DNA of 64,000 bases from Auricularia sp. M13 (lineage: Eukaryota; Basidiomycota; Agaricomycetes; Auriculariales; Auriculariaceae): positions 806,001 to 870,000 of the forward strand of contig CM073194.1 of assembly GCA_037042915.1 (NCBI GenBank). The letters run 5' to 3'. Below, one piece after another: positions 9,855-22,438 of this stretch. Every line of letters begins with the position of its first letter. Position 1 is the stretch's first letter. The notes under the pieces are model-generated. The model saw nothing but the letters and a program-made list of their open reading frames with translations, had not been told where the DNA came from and did not search any database. The position numbers and the translations under genes are program-made.

Positions 9855-11520
9855 AAAATTAACCACGAGGCCTGAGAATAGTAGTTGGTGGTAATGAATT
9901 GCCGGCAGGGAACGCAGTCCGACCACCTCGTCGAGGTAAGAATCTAAGATGAGCAAAGTGATAATTGGTAATAGTAAAGGCAGTACTTGAGCAACGTGTA
10001 GGTGGCCAGAAGTCAATCTGACTTTGCTTTTGCCGAGATAGCAACTGCAGTCATGAACTTGAATGCGAAAGCCATTGGATGCAGACTGACGCGCGAAGAA
10101 AGGACTCGGAATGCGTAGAACTGGGGTAGTGTGGAGGAGCTCCAGAGTGAGGCAAGCCGGTAGGTAGCTTAATCTATGCCCCTGCGCGTAGATGCAAACT
10201 GTTCAGATGACCGAAGACGGACAAAAAGTTCGTCGGTAAGCCGCTGCCGGATGGGGAGAGCCTAGTCTAGATGCTATTACAATTGCTTAATGCGGGTCGA
10301 AAATTCGGCATCAGCCGTGATGCACGTGACCTCGTCGCGTCCTACATTTTGTGGTTGGCACGCGTTCTGGCTTCAAAAAACCACTGAGACATACATTAAT
10401 CACCTATTCTCAACCCATTTCTGTCGTTGTCGACGCCGAGTCCTTGACCAGCAGGGCATTTCAGCCGTTGTGCGCTGGCTTTGTGTGGCAGTGCCCGTTA
10501 GGCGCCGGATAAGTCTGTCCATGCGACAGACGTTCCCATGCGCGGTAGCGTACACCTGAGCTGCTAAAAACTTAATTAAAATCAATATAAACTTATTCCA
10601 ATGCCAAATCCCAGCCCTCAGATTCGTCAAATAAGCTTAAAGTATTTTACAGAATATCTGTGGTTTGCCCGGTGATCACCGCGATCACGGTTTGAGCCGA
10701 ATTTGCGACCCGCATTTGGCAGGTCGCGTTATGATGCAGACTTTACATTGGAACGATTATCTTCCATCGTAAAGTCTGCAAAGGAGACTAGGGAGAGCCT
10801 GGGAAACTTCCGATGTCGTGGGAACTCCGCACATTGCTTCCTCTTCGCGCGATCGTCTGTACCGTGGTCTGGGTCTCCTGCCCAACGCATCAGATTGTTG
10901 AATCTCCTGTGTGCTGCTGCGCAAAACATAGGAGTGCGACAATGCGAACCGAAAGGGTAAGCGATCCTTCCATCACAGTATACAAAACTCGCATCGTCTT
11001 GACAGCGGGTCAGGTCGGCGCAGAACGGAATACCACCACTGCTGTATAGCGCTCCCCTCTCAATGCACCAGCGTCGGCGCTCCAAAACACAACGTGAGTA
11101 GAGCCCTTCTGTAGCATGTTCTATTGACTTTCTATACCACTCCCTTGATAGCTCCTACGATCCATGTATGTATATCCCTAAGCCGAGGACTGGACTGCCA
11201 CTTCCCTTCGCGCAACGATCGGATTGGCTACTCAGAATTTCCAGCAATTCCGAATGGGCGTTATTGGGCACTCCTCACCCTAAATCTCTGGTTCTTCAGG
11301 CGGCCATGGATGAACCAGGAAGTCACCTTATCATTGTCTCCTTCATTATTTTCGCCCGACTGGAGCGGTTCCGTATACCTACTTGAACTTTCTCTAGTTG
11401 CTCTTAGGGTGGACAGCATGGCCCGGCACAACGATCCGATCGCGCTTAGATGTCGTGATTCAGATTTGTGCCGGCTTACTACTCCGCTCCGTGCTGCCTT
11501 TTGTCTTTTCCGCATCCACC
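9855..11520. other. Intergenic, no convincing gene
   Basis: About 1.67 kb lie between the UstYa-like gene and the dioxygenase gene. A minus-strand frame at about 10729-11085 is Cys-rich but lacks a signal peptide or any family motif. The last few hundred bases are the promoter and 5' UTR of the dioxygenase gene. Confidence 0.45.
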
Positions 11521-13092
11521 ATGGCAGACAACCCAGTAAATGCCCAGGCGCCAGAAGGGCACTTGCTCGCCCACGCCCGTACTGTATTCCAAGTCCCGGA
11601 CGCCGTCGATGTCTCGACGACATCAGCTTTCGATTTCGATGTCGACGCAACTACCGGTTTCATGCCCGCTATCCCTCCCCTGATTCGATTGCCGTCCCCT
11701 CTCTACGACCCATGGGAGGATGCGCTTCAGGACGCTGTTGCTGCTCGCTTGAAGCCTGCCGAGGGCCAGGCGCAGAGTCCAGAGGATGTCGAGGCCAGTG
11801 CGCGGTGGCGCCATCGGGTGGCAAAGGTCCGCTGCCCGCGTCTGCTCTGTCATCGGCCAAGAGCTGACGCAGACACGTCCCCCTGAAGCTGCCGGTCCTT
11901 CCGACGGCCACCCTTGTCAACTCGGAGACGTTGCTGCGTCGCGCACACCATGTGCTCACCTTCCTGCTCTCATTCTACGCACACACGCACCCGCGGCCGC
12001 CCTCGGCCGACGTAGCGCCTCTTACGATTCCCGCTAGCATTGCCGTGCCTCTGAGCACCGTTAGCAGGCAGATTGGCATAGCACCTGTCGTCACCTACGC
12101 TGATACGGTCTTGTGGAACTGGGCCCATGCCGACCACGACCGCGCATCAGCGCCTCTCGCCACGGCAGCCCCGAATCTCAACGTTCTTGCAGCCTGGAGT
12201 CAATCTTCGTCGCCTCCCGCAAGTCCTGCCGTTGCGCAGGGACTATCTGACGCGCTGCCCGACCTGGAATGCCTGACGCTCTTCACCGGCCTCCAGTCGG
12301 AAGCCCATTTCTATTTGACGTCCGCGCGTATTGAGCTGGCCTCTGCATCCGCCCTGCAGCTCATGCAGCGCACGCTCGACGAGTTGTTCTTGTCCGACGC
12401 CATCGCCCTGCGCCGAATCGCCTCGCATCTGTCCTCGCTCGCGGGCGTCATCGACACTATGACGGCGCTGCTCGCGAAAATGCGCGACGGCTGCGACCCG
12501 CGCGAGTTCTACGAGCTTATCCGCCCGTGGTTCCGAGGCGGCGAAGCATGGCCCGGTGGCGGCGGTTTCGACTTCGAGGGCGTGGAGGACCCGGTCGAGA
12601 AGGAGCGTGCGCGCTTCAGCTCGGGCGCCAGTGCCGGCCAGAGCAGCATTGTCCACGCGCTCGACATCTTCCTCGGCACGCCCAACACGCTCTCGCCGTA
12701 CCTGCAGAAGATGGAGTACCACATGCCGCGCCACCATCGCGCCTTCCTCCGCCACCTGCGGTCCATTCCCGCCCACGCGTCGCTCTCCGCGCTGGTGCGC
12801 TCCCCCGGGGTGCCGGACGCCGTCAAGGTGCGCGACTTTTAACTGTCGTCGTCAATGACTCTGACATATGTTGACTCAGGACGCGTTCAACGAGTCCGTC
12901 ATGGCGCTCAAGCGCTTCCGCGACACGCACATCCGCATCGCGACTCTGTACATCGTCAGTCAGGCGCGCAGCTCGCATGCGCACGAGGCCAAGCCGCCTG
13001 CGATCGACACGGTTAAAGGCACCGGCGGCACCGATCTTGTGCCCTTCCTGAAGAACCTGCGCGACGGCACCGCGCGCACTGTTGTTCCGTAG
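11521..13092 (+). CDS. Indoleamine 2,3-dioxygenase
   Basis: Three exons (11521-11826, 11889-12827, 12880-13092) encode 485 residues, a normal length for fungal IDO. The enzyme is a cytosolic haem dioxygenase that opens the indole ring of L-tryptophan to N-formylkynurenine, the first step towards NAD. Visible family marks are WRHRVAKLPVLPT across intron 1, RRAHHVLTFLLSFYAH, ASIAVPLSTVSRQIGIAPV, VTYADTVLWNWA, RFSSGASAGQSS near residue 346, EYHMPRHHRAFLRHLRSIP, LKRFRDTHIRIATLYIV with the proximal haem ligand His432, and GTGGTDLVPFLKNLR near residue 462. Intron 1 is 62 bp and intron 2 is 52 bp; both restore family motifs. Start is the first ATG of the open frame (MADNPVNAQ). No upstream or downstream kynurenine-pathway gene is adjacent. 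Confidence 0.93.
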
Positions 13093-13475
13093 GAATTGCG
13101 CGCGTGGTCGTCTTACTTTATTGGGCCTGGGGTTTCTGTTCGTGTTCGGATACTTAGAGGGAATGCAAATGGATGGAATGACTGACCCACATTATTGTTG
13201 CACGGAGTGCGTGATATCAAGACTGCGTCCTTGTATTACTCTGAGCGCCTATGTGCCTGCACAGTTGATGGGCTGGAAATCGACTTCGTATTTGCCTCAT
13301 AAGGCTGACGATCGGCCAAGTCCGGGTGTGCTGATCTTCTTTGCTTTCGCGCTTGTGAGTGCCTCATAGCCCGCTCGGCTCCAGCATCAAGCTGAACGGA
13401 TTAACCGGATACAGCGCATCGTGAATCGTTCAGTCAACTCACGGCGTCTGCAACGCTGGCTTTTCGCCCGCGACA
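13093..13475. other. Intergenic, nothing recognised
   Basis: Region between the IDO stop and the ATG of the F-box gene. A plus-strand frame overlaps the IDO end and shows no motif. Confidence 0.5.
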
Positions 13476-14813
13476 ATGGCAGACGAGCTTCTTCCGAGCG
13501 AACTCTGGCTCATGGTCTGGCTACATCTGCCACAATCCGACCTGGTCTCCGTCTCCCAGACCTGCCAACATTGGCGCATCTTGGCGCTTGGATATCCACA
13601 TCTCTGGGCTGACGTAGAATTCTCGTACGACCCTGATAGCGGCGCGTCAAACCTCTCGCTCGTGCACGAGCTCCTGCCACGCAGTCGTCCCCATGCTCTG
13701 GCGTTCAGGATGGACGTACCCTGCGCATAGAAGACGACTCTTCTCGGTGATATGTGCGAGTTACTTGGTCATGAAACCAACAGGCTCGCGACGCTTCAGA
13801 TCCACAGTCGCTCCAGCCTATTGTTGACGATACTGCTTGCGCAGTTCCCTGTAATGCCTGCGCTGCGCAGACTCACGCTTACCGGGAGTGAGCTTGAGAC
13901 GTAATTCGAGGTTACCTCGTTCATGTCAAGGTCTCTGGAGATGCCACTCCTCGACCATCTGCATCTCGGCGACGGGCTCGCCTGGCCCACGTCTCGCCAC
14001 AAATACCCGAAGCCCGCGAACTTGCGAAACTTGCGATATATCTGCACTGCCCCAAAGGACGCACGGTCCATTCTCACAATTCTTGACGGATGCCACCCCA
14101 ATCTCCAACTCCTGGACTTGCGGATGCACCGTCTGGCCCCCCAGCACACCCTCGAACTCCTGCTGTCCCAATCGCATCGCTTTCCTGCTGTCCGCTTCTC
14201 TCGCGTGGAATCCATGTCAGAGTCCCTTATCATGGAAATCCTGGAGGATCCAGGTTTTCGCGACGTCTTCGTTGAGCTGGATGACAAGCACGCCTGCGAG
14301 CCAGGCAGACTCTTCACTGCTGCCTCGGGCCCCGCAAACGTCACGCTTCGAACCCGCGGCGACGCGTTCGAAATCGAGGCATCCGGTGCTTCTGGCCTGA
14401 GGCGGGGTATCGCACTTCTTCGGCGCCATCCTGTGATTTCGCGAGGCCTGGGATCCTGCATTCCCTGCTCCAGGGTGGCCCGCGCGACTGTGGATTTTGC
14501 GGAGTGGCCCTGCTTTATAAGCAACGCCGACTGCTTTGCGAATCTCTCGCAGCTCAGCATCCAGCTGCGTACCACTACCTCGTTGGGCGAGGATACCTAT
14601 CTCGGTGCCTGCATCAACATGTTTCCTGCCCTGCACATTCTCCGCTTCGACCCGCTTGACCCTGCGGGCGGAAAACTGGGGACTACGGCTGTCGCATTTG
14701 TCGACGCTCTCCAGCTATCTCATCGCCTACACACAATATCGCTCCCCAAGCATCTCTACGCCCACTCTCCCAGCCATTTTGATAGCGCGGCGGAAGTCGT
14801 AGAGATTCTGTGA
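13476..14813 (+). pseudogene. F-box protein gene with two in-frame stop codons
   Basis: The frame opens with a typical F-box (LPSELWLMVWLHLPQSDL, then CQHWRILALGYPHLW) at residues 5-45. It continues in the same register to TGA at 14811-14813 as an LRR-like region (NLRNLRYICT, NLQLLDLRMHRL, NLSQLSIQLR, MFPALHILRFDPL). TAG at 13728-13730 and TAA at 13902-13904 interrupt it without any frameshift. I tested splice candidates around both stops: none of normal length (45-70 bp) keeps the downstream frame, although a 30-bp removal around the TAA would. The simplest reading is a recent pseudogene with nonsense changes. Alternatives are sequencing error or two separate genes (13476-13730 and 13923-14813). 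Intact F-box proteins would recruit substrates to an SCF ubiquitin ligase. Confidence 0.65.
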
Positions 14814-15041
14814 CTGTTCCATTTCGAACTGCTTCCTGACGATTCGCTCGCATGACGTATCTTATTGCACCGTCTTCGCGGCCGAGGAGACGAACTCTAC
14901 TCATGGATTCAGGCGATGAAAATCGCTTCTTTCTGGGGTGTATCCACCGTGTGAGTGAGTTTGAAATTGTTATACATTGTCCATAACAAATCGTAAACAG
15001 CAAGAATGTCATCGCGTCATGGGAAAGCATTACATCGGCGC

Positions 15042-15565
15042 TCAGTTATTGGGCGCCCATGACAACACGGCGCGGAACGCGTGCAGGCCCTGCCAGTAGA
15101 GTGTCGTCGGCGTGCTCGTCGGCACGGTGTCGATGTTCCACACGGTTTGGAGATCCTGCGTCGCGAGCTTGCCGTCCAGTTCCTGCAGATCCCGATCCAG
15201 ACGGCGTCAACATGCAGGCTACGTTCGAGAGTGGTGGCACGTACATAGAAGCCAAGCGTTTTGGCGCTCGGGCTGCACATGAGTGGGCCGTTGCGGTTGC
15301 TCAGGTCCCAGCCGCATGCGCCAGCGCCGGCGTCGAGCGTCGCGCCATCCCACATGCTCGAAGACTTGGGCTTCGCGTTGAAGTTCGCGCATGACGACAA
15401 GTCTCCGGTGACCTTGCCCGTGGACGTCAGGCAGCCGACGGTCGTCGTCGCGCCGGATGTTTCGTTCAGCGTCGAGACGATGACGGTACCCTTGTTTCCG
15501 GGCATGGGCTGCTGCGCGAATGCAGCAGTTGCGCAGAGTGCGAAAAGCGAGAAGGATGCGCGCAT
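15042..15565 (-). CDS. Small secreted protein
   Basis: Two exons encode 153 residues; the 62-bp intron at 15183-15244 has GTACGT...CTGCAG. The signal peptide is MRASFSLFALCATAAFA. The mature part resembles a common fungal secreted family with a TVGCLTSTGKV start, Cys near residues 44 and 58, and GACGWDLSNRNGPLMC later. The second exon ends TLYWQGLHAFRAVLSWAPNN. No catalytic residues are recognised. The frame after the intron is supported because the unspliced continuation loses all resemblance to the first exon. It is likely extracellular. Confidence 0.75.
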
Positions 15566-17296
15566 GTCTGTCGAGTGACGAGTTGGCAGGAAATGAAGGG
15601 CGTGCGAGATGCACGATGACGCCTCGCCTATTTATGTGACGATGATCCTGGCGCATGCACTGTACAGCCGGCACGATCATTCAGACGCGGTGGGATCACG
15701 TGGCCGGGGTTTCTTCCATGCGGCATTTTTGCGGCGAGAACTTCGGCGCCACGCAAATATGTGGGGAAGAAAGAATACGCCTCCCGGCCATGTCATGCCT
15801 CGAAAAAGTGAGCGCTCCGACGTAGCGCTACGGTCGGCCAGGACTTTTACTCAGCTTGTAGGCCGAATACAAGTCTCATGTCTAAATCATATGCATACAT
15901 TGCCATATCGGATTTATCAAACACGCCATTTCTTATCGCGATGCACAATCTCATCTCTAACAAACACATTCTGAACATGATATAGGTCATTGCGGACCAT
16001 GGTGCAGCGTGGTCGCTGCATGGCTTCGGCATCGGGTTAGAACGACCGAGAAGGTCCCAGAACCCCGAGACCAAACTTGTCATGCTCAGGATAGACTTCA
16101 CCCCTAAATTTCCCCGCTGGCTTCCCCACATGCGCTGGTGGTCTCTGACAAAAGGAGTTCACAGGGCGTTTCGCCTATGATTGTTGCGTCGGCTACACCT
16201 GCAAATGATGAGCTGCGACGTGCACGTTTGAGGAACTTGGCGGTTGGCGGGTCAGCAGCAGGACTTACCGATCGGTCATCGAGTGCTGACGGAGCCTGTC
16301 ATGCGCATTGGATCATCCACGGGGCAGAATGAAGTCTCGCTAACAATTGTTCTGATCCCCGAATCAACTTTGAACCAGCAGCAAAACCTCCTTGTACTTA
16401 CTCGACTGGTGATAGTGATAGCCAGGAGTCTCAGTGCGTTATTGCCCATATCTTATTGAGACAACTCCTTCGTCTGAGATGCACGAGGATGGTCAAGGGA
16501 TGCTGCCTGCATGAAATAATAGCCGAGCATCCCTACCTGTGTGAAGCTGCAGCATATGACAGCAATATTTACCTGGCTGATTCACGAGTGTCCGACAGTC
16601 CTGGCAGACTCACCGCAACAGTATAGTGTCAGTATTATCCTGTCCTATCCTATCCATCAACCGCCGCAGCGGTAGCATGCTCAGCATGGTCGACAAAACT
16701 ATGGCGTGAATTGCAGCCGCTAGGTCCAGCAGAGATCTAGTATCGGATTGCGAGAATATTCCGTCAGATTTGATAGCAGCCCGCCGACCGTGCGAGGAGA
16801 ACGCCAGAAAAGGTTCAAAACGTTGCTCGAGATATATCGAGAGATTAAAGGCCGAAATGTTAAGAAACAAGACCATTGCAAGTATGCGTCCCAGGTGAAA
16901 CCCCAGTTAGACGAGTGGTGCCGCGCTCGCTTTTCCGTTCCTGTTGCAGTCGCCAGCACTGCCGCCGTCGTCGCCGCCGGCGCGACCGACATCGCTTCTG
17001 CGTTCGCTGCCGCGCTTACTCAGCCTTACCGTCCGCAACAAGAATATGGCTGACAGCGAAGAGTAGGACGAAGATGACTGCTTCAGGAATGTATATTTCC
17101 GAATGCCTGATTGGGATGCTCGTGCAGGCTTCCAATTCTCTGGATGTCAATCTATTTTACACTACACACAGGATACATTCTGCTCTCACTGAATCACGAA
17201 CGTAGACACTTGGCCAAACGAACGCAAACCCTAAAACCCCCAAAGGCCCGGAATACTACTTAGAACCCCTACATTCCTGAAGTTGGACCGCTCGCC
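15566..17296. other. Intergenic, no supported gene
   Basis: About 1.73 kb. Frames of 80-110 codons overlap on both strands around 15850-16130 and 16610-17200, including an Ala/Val-rich one at 16900-17050, but none has a signal peptide, splice context or recognisable motif. Confidence 0.45.
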
Positions 17297-19590
17297 TCAC
17301 GCTGGCAAGGAGCTTGACATCACGCAATGAATGCAAGCACGCTGTGGTCTAATGCGGCGGGGAAATTTCTTTAGTTATACTGCGAAGGAAGGTTGAGCAT
17401 TCTCACCTGCGACAATGGCCAAGACTCGGGCGGGGACTCATCAGTCTGAACATGTCTGAACAGCTGCAATTGCCGTCATCTAGCCCGATGGAGCGGAAGT
17501 GGTCCACAAGGTGCGACATCTCGGGCTTTAAGCTGGTCTCTGGAGCCATAAATGCGACGGTTGCGTGCGAGCGAACGTCAGACTTAGGCACGAGGAATTT
17601 CTGATGGAATTTAAGCCATTGACTCGATGACATTCCAAGATCTAGATGCTCACGGCTAGAATAATGAAGAGACCATCCTTGGTGAAAGGCTTGGAGAGGA
17701 TGTCATTCATGCCTTGAGTAATGCGCGTCTCAAATTGAGCAACACAGCTTGGCCAATTCCCAGGCGGCTTACCATGAGAGAAGTAATTTAGAACATCTCC
17801 CGGCGCAGCATTTCCCGTCATCGATACAATGGGCGTGCGAGGGTCAAACCGGCGGATGAGGGTGGTCACCGACAATCCATCTAGGCGCGGCATGACGATG
17901 TCCTGTGAGCATAAAATAGCCGAATGAGTCGGGTCGCGTTGTATCGGAGATGCCATGTTAATTACCATGAGGATCAAATCGTACTAGGGTTCAAGCTCGT
18001 GAGATCGTCAACATTGCGCGGGGCGGCTGAGTCTGCACACCTTGGCACCTTCCATCTTCTGCAAGGCAGCGACGCCATCTTGTGCGACATCGAATGAGCA
18101 GCCGAATGTCTTGAGGAATTTGCTTGACACGGTGCGACTGACAATATCGTCGTCGACCAGCAAGACCCGAGGCTTTGAAGACCAAGCAGAAAGGGGTGAT
18201 CGAGCTGTCATCTCGCCTTGGATAAATCTCGGCTGCGAGGGAAGTGCAGATCCGGGGCGAGCATTACGCAAGATTATGCCCTGCGAGAGGACCGCATGTG
18301 TGGCAGAACCATGTGTTGAGTCGGATTGTTGAGCCAGAAGCTGGCAGGAAGATGGGCCTGTCGTCGAGCCGGAAAACGTATCGTACGATAGCCGACCATT
18401 CTGCTGGGTTAGACGAACAAGAACTGTCTTCATGGCCGGCCTGTGCCCAGGATCAAAGTTCCAGCATTCCAGGCAGAGGTCCCACACGGCATCCGTAAGT
18501 CCAAGCTTTGTTGCAGCGTCTCCAGGTCTCCTAGGAGTAAGCCCATGGACTACACGGCAGATAACGGCCACGTTGTCATGTCCATGCCAGGGGACTGCGC
18601 CTGAGAAGGTCTGTCGAGGTGTCAGCTCACCCGCGCTGCGGGCCACGAGTGCCGAGCGCAGAAGCTTACCTGTAAGATTAACATGCCGAAAGCGTACACA
18701 TCGCTCATTGAGGTTTTCGAGCGCGGACGAGGTGTGGCGTGGTGTCCGGTATCAGGGGGAAGGTCGAGAAGTAGCTCCGGCGCAGAGAACCGCAGCGAGT
18801 TACGCTGACGGATCTCGGTGGCTGTCGTTATTTCGGTCTCTGACTTCTCGATCGCCGTGCTGAGACCAAAGTCTGCGAGCAGGGCGTCCCCGTCGTCGGA
18901 CACGAGGACATTTTGCTGCGCACCTCCGATGAGCGGTTGGAAGACAGGGCAAATGCGCTCAGAGACGCACGCATTTGAGATCCCCGTGAACGAAGCCGAC
19001 ATCGTCGTGTAGAAAGCATACGGCTTCAGCAACCTGGGCCATCTAAGAAACACGTTAGTGGCGATAGCGTGCCCTGCGACGACTGCGTACCAGCCTGAGT
19101 CTATCGGTGCCAGCGTGCCGTTGAAGGTACTCTTGTAAGTTCCCATTCTTCATGAATTCAGATACCAAGACAGTACAACCGCCAAGCGTGGCGGTTCCAA
19201 GGAAATGAAGAATATAGCGATGCCTTGCCTTGCGCGAGACAAGCAATTCGCGACGCAGTAGCTAGATACGAGCGTCATTCAGCGTCACGTATCAGTGGTA
19301 TGACGCACACGCACTTCTTGACTTGCTTCAGACTTGAGCGAAGCGAATACTTTCAGCGCGACTGTCAGCGGAGTGGTATTGGACTCGAGCTCGCCACGCA
19401 AAATGTAGGCGGTTGCGCCGGCGCCCACAGGCCGCGAGGTCAGAACGTGGGCAACCGCTGAACAAGCGTTCTTAGAGTCATTGAACAGGGAAACCTGCAA
19501 GGGTGCGCCATCGAGTATGGCTGGGACACAAGGAGAAAAGATTAGACATCTAAAACCGCTGGATGGAGCCTGCATACCCTGGTCATTCAT
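17297..19590 (-). CDS. TKL-like protein kinase fused to a response-regulator receiver domain
   Basis: About ten exons encode roughly 575 residues. The kinase domain (about 30-303) has Gly loop VGAGATAY, ATP lysine in TVALKVF (K61), alpha-C glutamate in RREL (E78), catalytic HGDLKCQN (H149-N156), DFG at 169-171, SAPELL, SDVYAFGMLIL and CWNFDPGHRP, the HGDLK and CW..DP.RP forms being typical of TKL kinases. After a Ser-rich linker comes a receiver domain (about 382-490): acidic pair in VLLVDDD (389-391), phosphoacceptor Asp433 in MDIVMPRLDG, Thr461 in SMTGNA and Lys483 in LSKPFTK. One uninterrupted exon (about 18062-18610) spans the kinase C-lobe, the linker and the start of the receiver, so the fusion does not depend on splicing inference. 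All key residues of both domains are present. Rim15-type kinases also end in a receiver but belong to the AGC group. The last exon is uncertain (17297 or 17403). Confidence 0.88.
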
Positions 19591-20800
19591 GCGCTCTACG
19601 ATGCAGCTTGAAGTGGACGACTTGATGGGACCGGAAGCGTGCAGCTGAGCTCAGAACGGTTTGCTTGAACGTGCTACACGCCCATCCCGGCTGTCGGACA
19701 AATAGGAAGCCGTTGCACGATGCCAGTCAGTCACAAGAATGCACCGAAGCACCATTTCCCGGGCTTCTATTGGTCGACATATATGGGCGTTAGGTGTCTG
19801 TCGGAAATAATAGTGGGAAGATGATGTCGAAGACGAAGTAAGCTGGGAACTGTGGGAGTCATTGGCAGAAGCCCCGATTACGCTCTATTGCAACGTACAT
19901 CTACGAAGGACTACAGCTCGTTGTATGTCAAATTCGAGTTTTCTGAGGCTCGTTCGGCAGGGCCACGGTAAGTAGGAGAGAAGCTTTGGACAAACTGACC
20001 ACAACAAAAATCAGGCTTGCCGCTGCTGACCTCTCCGCGCTAGTACCCAGACTCAAGTACACCGCCAGTTGGTCTCCGCTCTCTGCTGCATTGTTCACTA
20101 CTCCTTCAGGTTTATTTGTATTTCTGCGGCGGTCCGTCGTAGCTTCGCTTAAAAAGTACCAATTCCTGCGAGTCCTTGCGAGTCATGCCTTGTTCTTGCA
20201 CGCATAGCCTCTGCACACGCCGCGTTCTGACCTCATATATTTAATGCGTATTTGGCCTAGTCATAGACAAAACCCTGCTTCAGCTTGGCCCGGTGTCCCG
20301 TGACGACAATGGCACTGCTGCTCGCCCAGTACCTTCAAAAACGAGGCCAACGTCCCCTTACCCCATTTATAGTAGTTCACCGAGCCTACGACGACCTGAC
20401 CGCATTTCCTTGTGTGATATGGATCGTCCTTCATCGCTCTATGTCATGTGAGTGCACTTTTCCGGCGCCTGGCATGACCGCGATGTTGACAATCCTCCCT
20501 TCCCCGATGCACTGTAAAACGTGCACATCAGATACCAATCGATGGCAGGCCTTCGTGTTCCAACTGAAAGAGAAGGTTGGTTTATTTCTGGCTGAGATAC
20601 TTACATGGCTTCCTCTAAGTCGGCGGCTATCAGATTCACTCTGCGCAGTACACTCACTCCGGAAAGGCAAGACCCGTGCATAGCTTCCCGGACATTTTGG
20701 ACTGTCCTCCGGTAATATGCGCCAGACCAGCGCTCATCACAGCCACCTGTCACTCGCCGCTCATAAACCTGACGGCGCGAATGAAGTTCTCTCGACTGCC
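19591..20800. other. Intergenic between divergent genes; possible enzyme remnant
   Basis: This 1.2-kb stretch separates the kinase-receiver gene and the acyltransferase gene, transcribed apart. Around 20430-20670 the minus strand holds short pieces vaguely like a flavin monooxygenase C-terminal half (EGRIVNIAVMP), too short and broken to call. Confidence 0.4.
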
Positions 20801-22438
20801 ATGGGCACTCACATCGAGTCTGACACTGTTGTGCGCGCAGTCTTGCCCTCCGTGCTCGGGTCTCAGGAGTTTTACGAGCTGAGAGCTACTGATCTGCTCC
20901 TCCGCGTACCGGTATAACTTGGACTCCCGCTCTCAGCTGACCGATTTTGACGCTTACGCAGTTAGAGACAGCCATCGTCGTGCCAGGGCCCATCGATGTT
21001 GCGCGCTTCAAAGACGCGCTGGCGAACGCGTTGTCCTGTTTCCCACTGCACGCGGGGCGACTCGAGAAATATGGTGACGTCTGGCGAGTGCGTCACCTCG
21101 CTTGTCGGATCTGGTCCATTTCTGAAGTATACTACTATTTCCAGATCCGTCTCAACAACGACGGCGCACTTTTCGACGCTCGCATCTCATCCTCGTCTAC
21201 TCCGCCCGTGGGTCCCTACGCGCCAGTAGTGCAAGCGCCATTCACACTTGCACGGCACATCGACCATGCATCGCTGTGTTCCGGTTCGAGCGATTCCCCG
21301 TTGCTCCGCGTTACACTCACTCTAGGCCCGGATGACCGCTGGAGCGTCGTCGGGTTCAGCGCTGCACACGTCGCCGGAGATGGCTGGATCGTCGCAGCGT
21401 TCATGCGCTCTGTGTCAAGGCTATACTTGGGACTGCCACTGGAACCTGATCAGCGCGTGTGCTACGATTACCGGTTTCCCCTGGCCGCCTCGCGCCCGGA
21501 CGAAGCGGCAGCCATTCCGACGCCGTGGTTGGACGCCTGCTCGCACCCGCAAGATGCTATTCTCCAAAGACGCCCGAAAACCATCCGCGTTGACGTCCGC
21601 CTGTCGGCGCCTCAGCTCTCAATACTTCGGGACCGAGTGAAGGCGCTCAGACCAGCAGAAGACCGAGTTCTCCCTTTGTCAAAGCAGGACTGTCTCATCA
21701 GTGCACTCGGGCTTGCGCTCAGTCGATCCTTGCACGCTCACAACGCGTTGCCTATATATCGCTTCACTATGACGTTCAATGTGAGTGTTCTTGGACAATT
21801 CTGCGACAGAAGCCTGACTGAGAACGCGTTAACTTGTAGTACCGTGGCGTGGGCCTATTCCCACCCACACTGGCAGGCAACGCAATCATTCAAGCGGTGG
21901 CAGATGTACCGCAGCCTGCAGACGCAGACGATTCGGCGTTGTCTCTATCTCACATATACGTTCTCTCGAGCGCCGTCCGTCGCGCCCTCCAGCTCTGCCG
22001 CGATCCTCAACACACGCTTGCTAATATCGCCATCTGCGGTAGGAAGCTTGCCAGTGCCGCAAATACCACTCCACCGATGCTTCTAGACTTCTCTCCCCGT
22101 CCTGGAGTGCTGAATGTCAACAGCTCGCGGCCGTTTGCTTGGACAAGCGCGCATTTCGGGTTTGAAGGCCGGGCCCGATTCTTCCACACCACATCGGACG
22201 CTCCACGGCAAGTCTGAAGGGCCAACGTTTTCATGTACTTCTGACCTTCGAAATAGTTATCAAGATTTTTACGCCGAATCCAACGCCTCTACCGGATGGG
22301 TCCTGGCGATGTAATGATGGGGCGGCCGAAGTAGTGCTCTACATTGAGCCTCACCTTCGTGGAAAGTTTGTTGCCGAGTTTGTAGCGATTCTCAAAGCGT
22401 TTGGAGTCCAAGACGAGGTTGGATTTGTTGATTCGTGA
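20801..22438 (+). CDS. BAHD-like acyltransferase (transferase family)
   Basis: Five exons are inferred: 20801-20911, 20962-21087, 21145-21780, 21840-22207, and a last one after 22256. The product is about 450 residues with the HxxxD catalytic motif as HVAGDGW (His near residue 154), preceded by LLRVTLTLGPDDRW. It also has DALANALSCFPLHAGRLE near the N-terminus and YRGVGLFPPTLAGNAIIQ and AWTSAHFGFEGRARFFHTT in the C-terminal half. Such enzymes move acyl groups from CoA to alcohols or amines in secondary metabolism. The last intron seems to be GC-AG (donor GCAAGT at 22208, acceptor TAG at 22254-22256). With that splice the frame stops at 22314; the family-like end (AEVVLYIEPHLRGKF, stop at 22436-22438) lies in the neighbouring frame, so the 3' end may carry a one-base change. 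Confidence 0.75.

Noticed and set aside
10729-11085. Cys-rich minus-strand frame considered as a small secreted protein.
   Set aside because: No signal peptide or upstream exon supplying one was found.
20431-20670. Minus-strand pieces resembling the C-terminal half of a flavin monooxygenase.
   Set aside because: Only short, broken matches; no Rossmann motif or start, so it is not reported as a gene.
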